Shown piece after piece: positions 16,968 to 25,709 of a stretch of DNA of 35,587 nt (its first letter is position 1; every line of letters starts with the position of its first letter). This DNA comes from Bacteroidales bacterium. Lineage in GTDB: Bacteria > Bacteroidota > Bacteroidia > Bacteroidales > UBA3824. Both the position numbers and the translations under genes were made by a program. The stretch covers positions 1 to 35,587 of the forward strand of contig JAFXUC010000050.1 in the NCBI GenBank assembly GCA_017535325.1, written 5' to 3'. The notes under the pieces are model-generated. The model did no database searches. It saw nothing but the letters and a program-made list of their open reading frames with translations, and had not been told where the DNA came from.

Positions 16968-18893
16968 ATGAAAAAAAGTATTTTTTTGACAGCCTTGTTG
17001 GCAATATCGCTGACGGGTTTTTCACAACAGCCTGTCCATCACGGCAAAGGTCTCAACAAGCCCGCCGACGCTTGGAAAACGGCTAAGTTCAAAGCACCTA
17101 TGGCACGCAGCGTTTACGAGAAACTGCCTGCCGCCGCTTCGGTTCAAAAATGGTCGCCCGTACCCGCCTCTCAGGGTGAAACAGGAACGTGCGTCGCATG
17201 GGCGTCAACTTATTGTGCGGCAACTATCTGCTGGGCTCAGAGCCACGGCGTTACCAACCGCGCAACAATTACCAAAAATGCTATGCTCCCTGCTTTCACC
17301 TATTATAATATTAAGGACAGGGGCGACAACAACTGTCAAAACGGAAGTTGGGGCGGCGCGGCGTGTGAATTTTTGCAGAAGACAGGCGCAGTGCCTTACG
17401 CAAAATCTTCCGAAAAATGCTGTCTTCAATCCGTTCCGGCGGATTTAAAGAATCTTGCAAAAGACAACAAGATAACGAGTTACGCGCAGTTGTTTGAAGC
17501 ACAGAACAAATACGGCGTAAAATCCCGCGTCGAAATGGTAAAGAAAGAAATTTCGCAGGGACACCCCGTAATTTTCGGCATGATGCTTCCCGCCTCGTTT
17601 ATGAACGACCGCGCTTTTACGAGCGAGGGTCTTTACAAGCCGACCGAAAACCTTCAATCTTACAAAGACGACGGCGGACACGAAATGTGTATCGTTGCCT
17701 ACGACGACAACAAATTCGGCGGTGCGTTTTTGGTTCAAAACTCTTGGGGTACGTCATGGGGTTACAAAGGATACTGCTGGATAACTTACGACACTTTTAT
17801 CTGGACTGTTGACGACGCCCACGTTTTGTACGCGCCTATCGCCTCGGCTTCCAACAATTCGGTAGACCTTACGACTTCAAAACTCGACTTTTCGACCTCC
17901 GGCGGAGACAACGGCTGCGACAACGGCAGTTATAACAACGGCGGCTACGATGACGGCGGATATTATGACGACGGCGGCTACGATGATTACGACGACGGTT
18001 ACAATTACATAGTAAACGACGGCGGCAACGACGACAGTTATTACTACGACGATTACGACTACAACGACGACGCCTACGACGATTACAACCAGTATTATGC
18101 CGACGACGACAACGGAGCATGGGACTATTACGACGATTATTCCTACGATTATGACGGCAATGGCGGCTACGATTATTACAGCGACTACTACGACGATTAC
18201 GATTATTCGGGCTATGACGATTACGGTTACGACGATTATTACGGCGGCTATGACGATAACGGCGGATATTATGACGATTATTACGACGACGGCTATTATG
18301 ATGACGACGATTACTGTTACAGTTACAGCCGAGGCATCACGATAAAAGGCGACACTGTAAACGTATTCCGTTTCGGCGGCAACTTAAAACTCGTAAAATC
18401 CGACAAAAACGCCATGAAAGGCACTTGCAAGGGCAACGTCATCGAAATGGACGGCGAATACCAAAGCGGCACGGAATTCCGCGTTTACATCGGCAACAAC
18501 CAGCCTGCATACGTTTACGTTTTCGGTACGGATTTGAGCAACAAGATGTACAACATTTTTCCGCGCAACAAAAACATCAGCCCGTATCTTGACGCTAACA
18601 GCCGTATTGCCTTCCCTAACGAGGAGACTTGGCTTGAAATGGACAACAACGCAGGCACGGATTATTTGTACATAATTTACAGCCTTGTGCCGGTCAACGT
18701 TCCGCTCGTAATGCAAAAAATGACCGAAACGCCGGGCAAATTTGAAACGAAGATTTTTGACATTTTAGGACCGAAGGCATTCTCGCTGAAAGACACCAAG
18801 TTTTCCGGCAACGAGGTTTTCAAGTTCAACACACAGGCCTCAGGAAAAGAAACGATGGTTGCGATTATAAAATTCAAACACGTTAATAAATAA
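16968..18893 (+). CDS. Exported papain-family (C1) protease with a long Asp/Tyr/Gly-rich tract
   Basis: The 641-residue protein has a signal peptide (cleavage near GFSQ). A C1 peptidase domain follows at about residues 55-290, with Gln69 (oxyanion hole), Cys75 in GETGTCVAWAS, His238 in GGHEMC and Asn258 in QNSWGTSWG, so the catalytic set is complete. Residues 313-452 are a low-complexity tract: in residues 321-450 I count 42 Tyr and 45 Asp out of 130, the rest mostly Gly and Asn, with no Lys or Arg. A C-terminal domain at about 456-590 resembles DUF4384 (pattern QPAYVYVFGTDLSNKMYNIFP). The gene has its own promoter and terminator. The role of the tract is unknown; metal binding, adhesion or tyrosine cross-linking are possible. 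Confidence 0.9.
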   Translation: MKKSIFLTALLAISLTGFSQQPVHHGKGLNKPADAWKTAKFKAPMARSVYEKLPAAASVQKWSPVPASQGETGTCVAWASTYCAATICWAQSHGVTNRATITKNAMLPAFTYYNIKDRGDNNCQNGSWGGAACEFLQKTGAVPYAKSSEKCCLQSVPADLKNLAKDNKITSYAQLFEAQNKYGVKSRVEMVKKEISQGHPVIFGMMLPASFMNDRAFTSEGLYKPTENLQSYKDDGGHEMCIVAYDDNKFGGAFLVQNSWGTSWGYKGYCWITYDTFIWTVDDAHVLYAPIASASNNSVDLTTSKLDFSTSGGDNGCDNGSYNNGGYDDGGYYDDGGYDDYDDGYNYIVNDGGNDDSYYYDDYDYNDDAYDDYNQYYADDDNGAWDYYDDYSYDYDGNGGYDYYSDYYDDYDYSGYDDYGYDDYYGGYDDNGGYYDDYYDDGYYDDDDYCYSYSRGITIKGDTVNVFRFGGNLKLVKSDKNAMKGTCKGNVIEMDGEYQSGTEFRVYIGNNQPAYVYVFGTDLSNKMYNIFPRNKNISPYLDANSRIAFPNEETWLEMDNNAGTDYLYIIYSLVPVNVPLVMQKMTETPGKFETKIFDILGPKAFSLKDTKFSGNEVFKFNTQASGKETMVAIIKFKHVNK

Positions 18894-18903
18894 AAAGGAC
18901 AAT

Positions 18904-18936
18904 AAAAAAACCCGCTTTTTTTTAAGCGGGTTTTTT
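18904..18936. terminator. Bidirectional terminator
   Basis: A stem of CCCGCTT and AAGCGGG, extended by flanking A and T runs, has a 6-base T loop. It lies between two convergent genes and has T-runs in both readings. Confidence 0.9.
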
Positions 18937-18941
18937 ATTTT

Positions 18942-20669
18942 TTATAATTTCATCGCTTTTTTGATAGTAGCGATTTTTGCGTCTGCCGTTTTTTCGGTTT
19001 CTTCGAGTTTTGTGATGTCCTTGACACTTTCCTTAACCCCGAAGTAGAACTTGATTTTTGGCTCGGTTCCAGAGGGTCTGACGGAGATTTTTGTGCCGTC
19101 TTCAAGGAAGAATTGGAGAACGTTGCTCTTTGGCAGGTCGATGTTTTCGTCTGTGCCGTCAATGATGTTAGAAGCCTTCTGTGTTAAGTAGTCTTTTATC
19201 ATCACAACGTTGCTGTCGTTGATAACTGCGGGCGGGTCGTTGCGGTAGTCGTCCATCATTTTCTGAATTTCTTCTGCACCGGATTTGCCTTCTTTTACAA
19301 CGTTAACAAGCGACTCTCTGTAATAGCCGTATTGAGCATAAATGTCAAGAAGCAACTGATACATTGTTTTGCCTTGCTCGGCAGCCCAAGCAGCAGCCTC
19401 GGCGATAAGAGAACAAGCGTTAACAGCATCTTTGTCTCTTACAAATTCGCCTGCTAAATAGCCGTAACTTTCTTCGCCGCCGCCGATAAATGTTGTTTTA
19501 CCTTCATTTTTTCTGATAACGTCTGCGATAAACTTAAAGCCTGTCAAAACATCGTAGCATTTTACTTCAAATTTGTCAGCAATAGCCTTCAAAAGTTCTG
19601 TTGTAACGATTGTTTTAACGATATATTGGTTACCGTCCAATTTGCCGTTTTCTTTCCATTTTGTTAACAAGTAATATGTGAGGATTGCGGCAGTTTGGTT
19701 TCCGTTCATAAGTACAAATTCGCCGGCATTGTTTCTGACAGCGATTCCTACACGGTCGGCATCGGGGTCGGTTGCCATTACGAGGTCTGCGCCTTTTTCC
19801 TTAGCGAGTTTTATAGCGAGGGTAAGAGCCTCGGCGTTTTCAGGATTGGGCGAAATAACGGTCGGGAAATTGCCGTCGGGGTTGCACTGCTCCTGAACGG
19901 TCATAATGTTTTCAAAACCTTTCATTTTGAGGATTTCGGGAACGAGCCTTACGCCCGAACCGTGAATCGGCGTATAAACGATTTTGATGTCTTTATGCTT
20001 GTTAATATCTTCCTGAGAGAGGGTAAGACCTTTGATTTTTTCCAAATAAATCTTGTCGAAGTCCTCGCCCAAAATTTCGATTAACGCGGGGTTGCCTTGG
20101 AATTTTACGTCCTCAACTTTTACTTTTGCAGCCTCGTTTACGATGTTTGTGTCGTGCGGGGCTACTACCTGCGCGCCGTCAGACCAGTAAGCCTTGTAGC
20201 CGTTGTATTCTTTGGGATTGTGCGAGGCGGTAATCATAACGCCGCTTTTGCAGCCTAACTCTCTTACCGCAAATGAAAGTTCAGGAACAGGTCTTAACGA
20301 GTCAAACAGATAGGCTTTGATACCGTTGGCAGAAAAAATATCCGCACAAGTTTTAGCGAAAAGTCTGCTGTTGTTTCTGCTGTCGTGAGAGACTGCTACT
20401 TTGATTTCTTGGCCTGCAAATGTTTTGTTGAGGTAATTTGCCAAACCCTGGGTTGCCATACCGACAGTATAAACGTTCATTCTGTTGGTGCCGACACCCA
20501 TAATTCCGCGCATACCGCCCGTACCGAATTCAAGGTTTTTATAAAAACATTCAACAAGTTCCTTTTCGTTGTTTTCCATCAAGTCTTTAACCTGATTTCT
20601 CGTTTGTTCATCAAACTTCTCCGAGAGCCACTCGGTGGCTTTTTCGGTGATTTGTGCATCTACTGCCAT
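18942..20669 (-). CDS. Phosphosugar mutase (phosphoglucomutase/phosphomannomutase)
   Basis: Alpha-D-phosphohexomutases interconvert sugar 1- and 6-phosphates. The 575-residue protein has all four active-site loops: the phosphoserine loop TASHNP with Ser149, the Mg-binding loop DPDADR, the sugar-binding loop GGGEESYG and the phosphate-binding loop RPSGTEPKIK. Length and the start EFGTGGMRG fit the long phosphoglucomutase/phosphomannomutase group typical of Bacteroidetes and Firmicutes. Glucose versus mannose preference cannot be fixed by eye. It would link hexose phosphates to glycan or glucan synthesis. Confidence 0.95.
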   Translation of the reverse strand: MAVDAQITEKATEWLSEKFDEQTRNQVKDLMENNEKELVECFYKNLEFGTGGMRGIMGVGTNRMNVYTVGMATQGLANYLNKTFAGQEIKVAVSHDSRNNSRLFAKTCADIFSANGIKAYLFDSLRPVPELSFAVRELGCKSGVMITASHNPKEYNGYKAYWSDGAQVVAPHDTNIVNEAAKVKVEDVKFQGNPALIEILGEDFDKIYLEKIKGLTLSQEDINKHKDIKIVYTPIHGSGVRLVPEILKMKGFENIMTVQEQCNPDGNFPTVISPNPENAEALTLAIKLAKEKGADLVMATDPDADRVGIAVRNNAGEFVLMNGNQTAAILTYYLLTKWKENGKLDGNQYIVKTIVTTELLKAIADKFEVKCYDVLTGFKFIADVIRKNEGKTTFIGGGEESYGYLAGEFVRDKDAVNACSLIAEAAAWAAEQGKTMYQLLLDIYAQYGYYRESLVNVVKEGKSGAEEIQKMMDDYRNDPPAVINDSNVVMIKDYLTQKASNIIDGTDENIDLPKSNVLQFFLEDGTKISVRPSGTEPKIKFYFGVKESVKDITKLEETEKTADAKIATIKKAMKL

Positions 20670-20824
20670 AACAGTTTAAAAGTTTTTAGTTTAACTTAAT
20701 TAAAATAAATTACTGATATTACATAAGTTACGTTAACAAAGAAAAATTGTCTAAGTACGCCGCTAATTTAAAAAATATTTTGTTACAAAAACAAATTTTT
20801 CTTAAATTATTTTCTTATTATTTT

Positions 20825-22954
20825 TTAGAATCTTTCAAAGTCGGAATCCGAGGCGTCGTCTTTTAAATTTATGAACGTTCCTTTGTTTCCTGAGGTTGAT
20901 TCTTCGGGTATTTGTTTTTTGTAATTTTGGGTTTTATTGTTTTTTACGGCAACCGATGTTGTCGGGTTGATAGCCGGAGCGTCCGTGGGTTTGGGCTGCG
21001 GTTTCGTCCTTGTTTTGTAGTCCTGAGTTTTTGCGCCGGTGTTGATTTTGCCGTCAAATTTTTTGCCGTATTCAGATTTCGGCTGTGTTTTGGCGTTGTT
21101 CTGAGAGGCATACCTTTGAGCCGAACCGTCCTTGTCGGAGGTTTTGAAGTATGAAATCGTCTCTTTGAGTTCAGAACTTCTTGCGTCAAGTTGCTGGCTC
21201 GTAGCGGCAAGTTCTTCCGCCTCGGCAGCATATTTCTGCGTAACCTCGTTCAACTGTTGAACCGCCGTTGTTATCTGACCGATACCCGTTGACTGCTCTA
21301 CGCCTGCGGCTGCAATCTCGCGCACGAGGTCGGCTGTTTTTTCAATTTCGGGGATAACGTTTTTGAGAAGTTTTTCGGCGTTTTCGGAAATCTGCACGCC
21401 CTCTTTTGAAACTTTGTCAATATCCGCCGCCGCTATTGCGCTGCGCTCGGCAAGTTTTCTTACCTCTGCCGCAACCACTGCGAAACCTTTGCCCTGCTCG
21501 CCCGCTCTTGCCGCCTCAACAGCCGCGTTAAGAGCCAAAATGTTGGTTTGGAAAGCAATTTCGTCGATGATTGAAATTTTGCCTGCGATTTCCCTCATTG
21601 CCGCCATGCTTCTCTGACTTGCCTCGGAGGTTTCTTTGATGTTCTGTAAAACCATGAGCGCGATTTTTTCGGTCTGACGCGCATTGTCGGTGTTTTGCGA
21701 AATTCCCGCGTGCATTTCTTCAATCGACGAAGAAACTTCCTCCGCCGAAGACGCCTGCATACCCGCGCCCTCGCTCATAACCTGAGCCGTTTTTGCGATT
21801 TCGGAACTGTTTTGCGCAATGCTCAAAGCACCAACGCGGAATTTTCCGATAATATCGCGCAAAGTTTTTGTCATAGTGCCAAGGGACTCAGCCATCAGAC
21901 CGAACTCGTCTTTTGAGTCTATGTTGACGTCTTTTGTGAGGTCGCCGTTAGCGATACGGTTTATTCCGTCAAGTGTATCGGCAGCCCTCTGCCCTACTTT
22001 TTTCCTGATGATGATTACCGACAAAATACTTATCAAAATTACTAATAGTGCTACGATAATGAACATATTAATAATTCTCAACTGGTTCAACCCCATCTTT
22101 TTAAGCGATTCGGAGGAAGATTCTCCCGAAGAGGCGATGATTTTTTGAACACATTCAGTAAGTCTGTTTGACACCGTTACGAGTTCTGCTTTTGCCTTAT
22201 CAGCCTCGGCCTTGTAACCGTAATATTCTTTTGATCTAACTATATAATCTTGAAACAATTTTACTGCTGCCTCGAAAGTGCTTGACATACCGATATTTGC
22301 AGCCCAAACTTGAACATCTGCAAGATTTTTTTTGAGACTTGCCAAAATACTTTGAACTGCTGACATATTGTCCATTTTGCCTTTTGCCGTCTCCACTGCC
22401 CTAATCATTTCTGAAAGAACTACTATTCTGTGTTGATTTTCCGCCTGATTGCCAAGAGAGCGTTCGTATCTTGAACGGATTTCTGCAAGGAAATTTACAA
22501 AATCGCTTTTAAGAGATTCCATCGAATTATAAAGTGCGGTCATTTTTTGTTTTTTGTCAATTATCTGTGCTGTAAGGGACGAAAAATTGTTAAAACTATT
22601 TTGTAAATCGTTATAAAATGAGATTTCATTATTTTCTATAAGTGCGTTAAGACTATTGATTGCTGCTGCGTTTTTAGCGCGGTAATCGTTGTGCTGTCTT
22701 AGAGCCTCTTCATCATTGTCATAGACATAAGAATTGAAATAGTTGATGTCAAGAGCCGTGTTATATTTAAGGTCTTGCGCAAGTATGCTTTTGGGAATTA
22801 CTTGATTTTGAGCATAATCCATGTGTGCCATAGAGCCATGCGCCATAAAAATTACAAAAATTCCAACTACCGCAACCACAACAAAGATAACGGCAAAACA
22901 AAACGCAAGTTTCGCACTTACTTTTAAATTTTTAAGAAATCCGAAAAGTTCCAT
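20825..22954 (-). CDS. Methyl-accepting chemotaxis protein
   Basis: The 709-residue receptor has two membrane segments (about residues 14-38 and 293-316) around a helical periplasmic sensor of roughly 250 residues. A HAMP domain follows at 317-370 and a long signalling coiled coil at 370-600. The hairpin tip motif [21 protein letters not shown] (from residue 465) is the conserved kinase-contact site. A flexible Lys/Thr/Pro-rich linker of about 100 residues ends in DFERF at 705-709, matching the x-aromatic-x-x-aromatic pentapeptide that tethers CheR/CheB. It would regulate a CheA kinase, but no che or flagellar gene is in the window. The ligand is unknown. The gene is followed by the phosphosugar mutase after 155 bases. 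Confidence 0.95.
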   Translation of the reverse strand: MELFGFLKNLKVSAKLAFCFAVIFVVVAVVGIFVIFMAHGSMAHMDYAQNQVIPKSILAQDLKYNTALDINYFNSYVYDNDEEALRQHNDYRAKNAAAINSLNALIENNEISFYNDLQNSFNNFSSLTAQIIDKKQKMTALYNSMESLKSDFVNFLAEIRSRYERSLGNQAENQHRIVVLSEMIRAVETAKGKMDNMSAVQSILASLKKNLADVQVWAANIGMSSTFEAAVKLFQDYIVRSKEYYGYKAEADKAKAELVTVSNRLTECVQKIIASSGESSSESLKKMGLNQLRIINMFIIVALLVILISILSVIIIRKKVGQRAADTLDGINRIANGDLTKDVNIDSKDEFGLMAESLGTMTKTLRDIIGKFRVGALSIAQNSSEIAKTAQVMSEGAGMQASSAEEVSSSIEEMHAGISQNTDNARQTEKIALMVLQNIKETSEASQRSMAAMREIAGKISIIDEIAFQTNILALNAAVEAARAGEQGKGFAVVAAEVRKLAERSAIAAADIDKVSKEGVQISENAEKLLKNVIPEIEKTADLVREIAAAGVEQSTGIGQITTAVQQLNEVTQKYAAEAEELAATSQQLDARSSELKETISYFKTSDKDGSAQRYASQNNAKTQPKSEYGKKFDGKINTGAKTQDYKTRTKPQPKPTDAPAINPTTSVAVKNNKTQNYKKQIPEESTSGNKGTFINLKDDASDSDFERF

Positions 22955-23274
22955 AATTAACCGATTTTAGATTTTATTATATAGTTAACAAATATCTTGC
23001 AAAAAAAGCAATTTTTATATTTTTTGCAAAATTTTTTTTAACTTATTTTTCTCCAATTTTTTTAATTTATTTTTAACAGACTGACAGTCAAATAAAAACA
23101 CCGTTCCATCGGTATTAAAAAAACTTCTGAAACGGTGATAAAAACAAAATGAAAAATTCTTGAATGTATTATTCAATTACTTTATCTATGGTAAAATTAA
23201 AACCTTTTGTATAGTAAGACTCCTGTTTTTGAAAAAGGTTTAACAGGAAAAATAAAAAAAATGATTTTTTTTCA
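22955..23274. other. Gene-free stretch between MATE and chemoreceptor genes
   Basis: This 320-base AT-rich gap holds the terminator-like hairpin at 23090-23138 and a smaller inverted repeat (CCTGTT and AACAGG, 23222-23247) without a T-run. I found no clear -33/-7 promoter for the chemoreceptor gene and no convincing small gene. Confidence 0.6.
23090..23138 (-). terminator. Terminator of the MATE gene
   Basis: CACCGTT at 23099-23105 pairs with AACGGTG at 23131-23137 around a 25-base loop. Read on the minus strand, the stem is followed by a TTTTTATTT run. It lies about 140 bases past the MATE stop codon. Confidence 0.6.
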
Positions 23275-24612
23275 TCATACTAAGTTTTTCCCTTTCCATT
23301 TTTGTGAATGCCAGCGTTTTAAGAGAATAATTCCCCTCACGTTTTCGTCCAATGCAAAGCCGACCCACATGCCGATAAGCCCGAAACCGAGCGGTATGCC
23401 GAGCAAATAACTTACACCCACGGCAATAAGCCACTGAAACGTAATTCCCACTATAACAGGGAAAACCGCATCGCCAGTGCTTCTTAAAGTCCCTACTGCA
23501 AAAATATTGGAAACTCTTCCTATCGAGAGTATTACGTCTATGAAGAAAATAATTGTTCCGACTCTTATAATTTCTTGATTATCAGTTAATAATCCGAGCA
23601 AAGTTTTACCTGAAATTGCAAGTGAAAGACTGACAATCATAGTTATAAGCATTGCGCGTTTGAATATAAAATTTCCCATTTTATAAGCAGCATTGTTTTT
23701 ATTTTTGCCGACTAAATGTCCTACCAAAATGTCGCCGCCTTGTACTATGCTGCAAACGAATAAGTTAACAAAAATAATTGCATTAGCGCAAAAAGTGCGT
23801 GTTGCGAGAGCCTCGTTTCCGAGTTTGTTGATAAAATAAGTGATAACCACCTGACTTGAAGAGTAACTTACCTCCTCTCCTGCTGCCGGAATGCCGATTT
23901 TTAAAACTTTTTTCAATTCCTGCCACGGAAACGGTTTGAAATATTCTATCGGAAACCGCCCGATATGTTTTTTGGTGTGGACGATTATCAGCAAAACCAT
24001 TGAAACAAAGCGGCTTAACGCGGTAGAAAGAGCCGCACCTTCAACTCCTAATTCAGGGCAACCGAAATGTCCGAAAATCAAAGCGTAATTTCCGAAAATG
24101 TTGACAATGTTTACTACGAGGGTTATCCGCATAGGATATTTTGCGAGGTCTGCGCTCCTTAGCGATGCCGAAAACGCCAAAGATACCGCTTGAAAAAAAG
24201 ACAATGACCCCGTAATTTTAAGATACGTCAAACCGTATTCTTGCAATTCGGGTCTTAAACCCATAATTGTTAAAAGTTCTTCTGCAAAAGTATACAGCAA
24301 AAAACTTACTGCTATACCCAATAGAAAGTTTACAATCACTGCGATACCAACTACTTGAACTAACCGTTTTTTTAGTCCCGCGCCTATGTATTGTGCGCAT
24401 ACGATAGCCGCACCCATAGATATAAACTGATAGATTAAGAAGACAAGACTAATTAGTTGGTTGTCAAGGCCTACGGCTGCAACTGCATTGTCGCTGTTTT
24501 CTTTCAAATTGCTCAGCATCACAGTGTCAACCGCACCCAAAAGCATAATCAGCGCGATTTCTATAAAAATAGGTGTTGTGAGTGTTTTGAGTTGTGTTTT
24601 CAGATTATCCAT
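23275..24612 (-). CDS. MATE-family multidrug/Na+ or H+ antiporter
   Basis: MATE proteins export cationic drugs and toxins in exchange for Na+ or H+. The 445-residue protein has about 12 hydrophobic helices in two similar halves, the usual length and layout. Family-like features include the start PIFIEIALIMLLGAVDTVMLS and the second-half start IGIPAAGEEVSYSSSQ. Substrate and coupling ion cannot be told from sequence. The gene has its own upstream region, divergent from the LRR gene, with a possible -7 box (TATTTTTG read on the minus strand, 24631-24624). Confidence 0.93.
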   Translation of the reverse strand: MDNLKTQLKTLTTPIFIEIALIMLLGAVDTVMLSNLKENSDNAVAAVGLDNQLISLVFLIYQFISMGAAIVCAQYIGAGLKKRLVQVVGIAVIVNFLLGIAVSFLLYTFAEELLTIMGLRPELQEYGLTYLKITGSLSFFQAVSLAFSASLRSADLAKYPMRITLVVNIVNIFGNYALIFGHFGCPELGVEGAALSTALSRFVSMVLLIIVHTKKHIGRFPIEYFKPFPWQELKKVLKIGIPAAGEEVSYSSSQVVITYFINKLGNEALATRTFCANAIIFVNLFVCSIVQGGDILVGHLVGKNKNNAAYKMGNFIFKRAMLITMIVSLSLAISGKTLLGLLTDNQEIIRVGTIIFFIDVILSIGRVSNIFAVGTLRSTGDAVFPVIVGITFQWLIAVGVSYLLGIPLGFGLIGMWVGFALDENVRGIILLKRWHSQKWKGKNLV

Positions 24613-24683
24613 CTTTTTTGCGGCAAAAATACGTTTTTTTTCGTTTTTTTATATTAAAATTATGTTATAATAAAAAAAAGTTA

Positions 24684-24691
24684 TACTTTTG
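24684..24691 (+). promoter_or_regulatory. -7 promoter element of the LRR-symporter-panE operon
   Basis: TACTTTTG matches the TAnnTTTG box and lies 26 bases before the ATG at 24718. The -33 region is weak. Confidence 0.5.
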
Positions 24692-24717
24692 ACCGGCGTT
24701 TTTTCTTAAAGATAAAA

Positions 24718-25704
24718 ATGCCGGTTAATTTTTATTTTATGGGACTTTTTAGTAAAAAATTCAAAACTTTTTCCCTTCCGGAAGACACGGAAAAAATAGA
24801 TGCGGCGGCTTTTAAGGGAAACGCCGATTATAAGGAAATAAAAATTCCGTCAAGTGTAAATTACATTGGCGCGGAGGCTTTTTCGGATTGCCCCAACCTT
24901 GAAACGGTTGAAATTTCTGAAAACTTAAACAATATCAAGCGCAAAACTTTTTATAACTGCAAATCGCTGAAAGAGGTTAAAATTACCGGCTCGGTAAAAT
25001 TTATCGGTGCATCGGCTTTTGAAAACTGTACTTCGTTGGAAAACATTGAAATTCCCTCGCCGGTCATAAAAGTGGACGACCTCTCCTTTGCAGGCTGCAC
25101 GGCTCTAAAAAACATAACCCTTTCCGATTCGGTGGAATCTTTGGGCAAAAGCGCGTTTATGAACTGCACCTCTCTGACTGAAATCGCTCTGCCTCAGACT
25201 CTTAAAGGTATCGGTCAGACAACCTTTTACAACTGCACGGCTTTGAAAAAAATCGTTATCCCCGCCTCCGTAATTTATATGGGACACCACCCGTTTTACG
25301 GCTGCAAGGACATCGAAATCATCAGCGAAAACGAGAATTACAAAATAGAAAAGGATTTTTTTCTCGACATGAAGAAAAAACGTGTCATCTCGTATTTCGG
25401 CAAAAAAGATTCCCTGATTCTGCCTTACGGAACGCGCAGAACGGGTGATTTTTCATTTAAGGACAACCAGACTTTGGAAATCGTCATCGTGCCTTCCTCC
25501 ACCGAAAGAATCGGACGGCAGACTTTTGCTAACTGCAAGGCATTGAAGGAAGTTTCGATGTACAACACGGTCAAAAGAATTGACGAGGGCGCGTTTGACG
25601 GCTGCACGTCGCTGAGGAAAATTTACATTCCAATCGGCTGCACAGAAAAATTCAAAACCCTTTTGGACGAAAAATTGTGGGACAAAATTGAAGAAGTAGA
25701 ATAA
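24718..25704 (+). CDS. BspA-like leucine-rich-repeat protein without signal peptide
   Basis: The 328-residue protein consists of about ten leucine-rich repeats of the BspA/TpLRR (LRR_5) type, each of about 23 residues with the form IP.SV..IG..AF..C.SL..I. Such repeats usually form surface adhesins, but here there is no signal peptide, lipobox or anchor, so the protein is probably cytoplasmic. One repeat region (about residues 200-240) is irregular. An in-frame ATG at 24739 (MGLFSKK) is an alternative start. It ends five bases before the symporter gene and probably shares its transcript. Function unknown; protein binding is likely. Confidence 0.88.
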   Translation: MPVNFYFMGLFSKKFKTFSLPEDTEKIDAAAFKGNADYKEIKIPSSVNYIGAEAFSDCPNLETVEISENLNNIKRKTFYNCKSLKEVKITGSVKFIGASAFENCTSLENIEIPSPVIKVDDLSFAGCTALKNITLSDSVESLGKSAFMNCTSLTEIALPQTLKGIGQTTFYNCTALKKIVIPASVIYMGHHPFYGCKDIEIISENENYKIEKDFFLDMKKKRVISYFGKKDSLILPYGTRRTGDFSFKDNQTLEIVIVPSSTERIGRQTFANCKALKEVSMYNTVKRIDEGAFDGCTSLRKIYIPIGCTEKFKTLLDEKLWDKIEEVE

Positions 25705-25709
25705 AAAAA

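Noticed and set aside
17869..18120. Arg/Cys-rich open frame antisense to the protease tract
   Set aside because: It is a composition shadow of the GAC/GAT/TAC codon run on the other strand; no promoter or ribosome binding site.
17928..18324. Repetitive DNA tract considered as a CRISPR array or satellite
   Set aside because: No constant repeat-spacer structure; it is an open coding frame of Asp/Tyr/Gly codons.
18097..18345. Thr/Ile-rich open frame in another plus-strand frame of the same tract
   Set aside because: It arises from the same biased codon run and lies wholly inside the protease gene.
18904..18936. Inverted repeat considered as an insertion-sequence end
   Set aside because: Position between convergent genes and T-runs on both sides identify a bidirectional terminator.
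19695..20084. 129-codon open frame antisense to the phosphosugar mutase
   Set aside because: The mutase frame has all four catalytic loops; the opposite frame has no motif or promoter.
23222..23247. CCTGTT/AACAGG hairpin after the MATE gene as its terminator
   Set aside because: The stem is only six bases and lacks a T-run; the hairpin at 23090-23138 is a better candidate.
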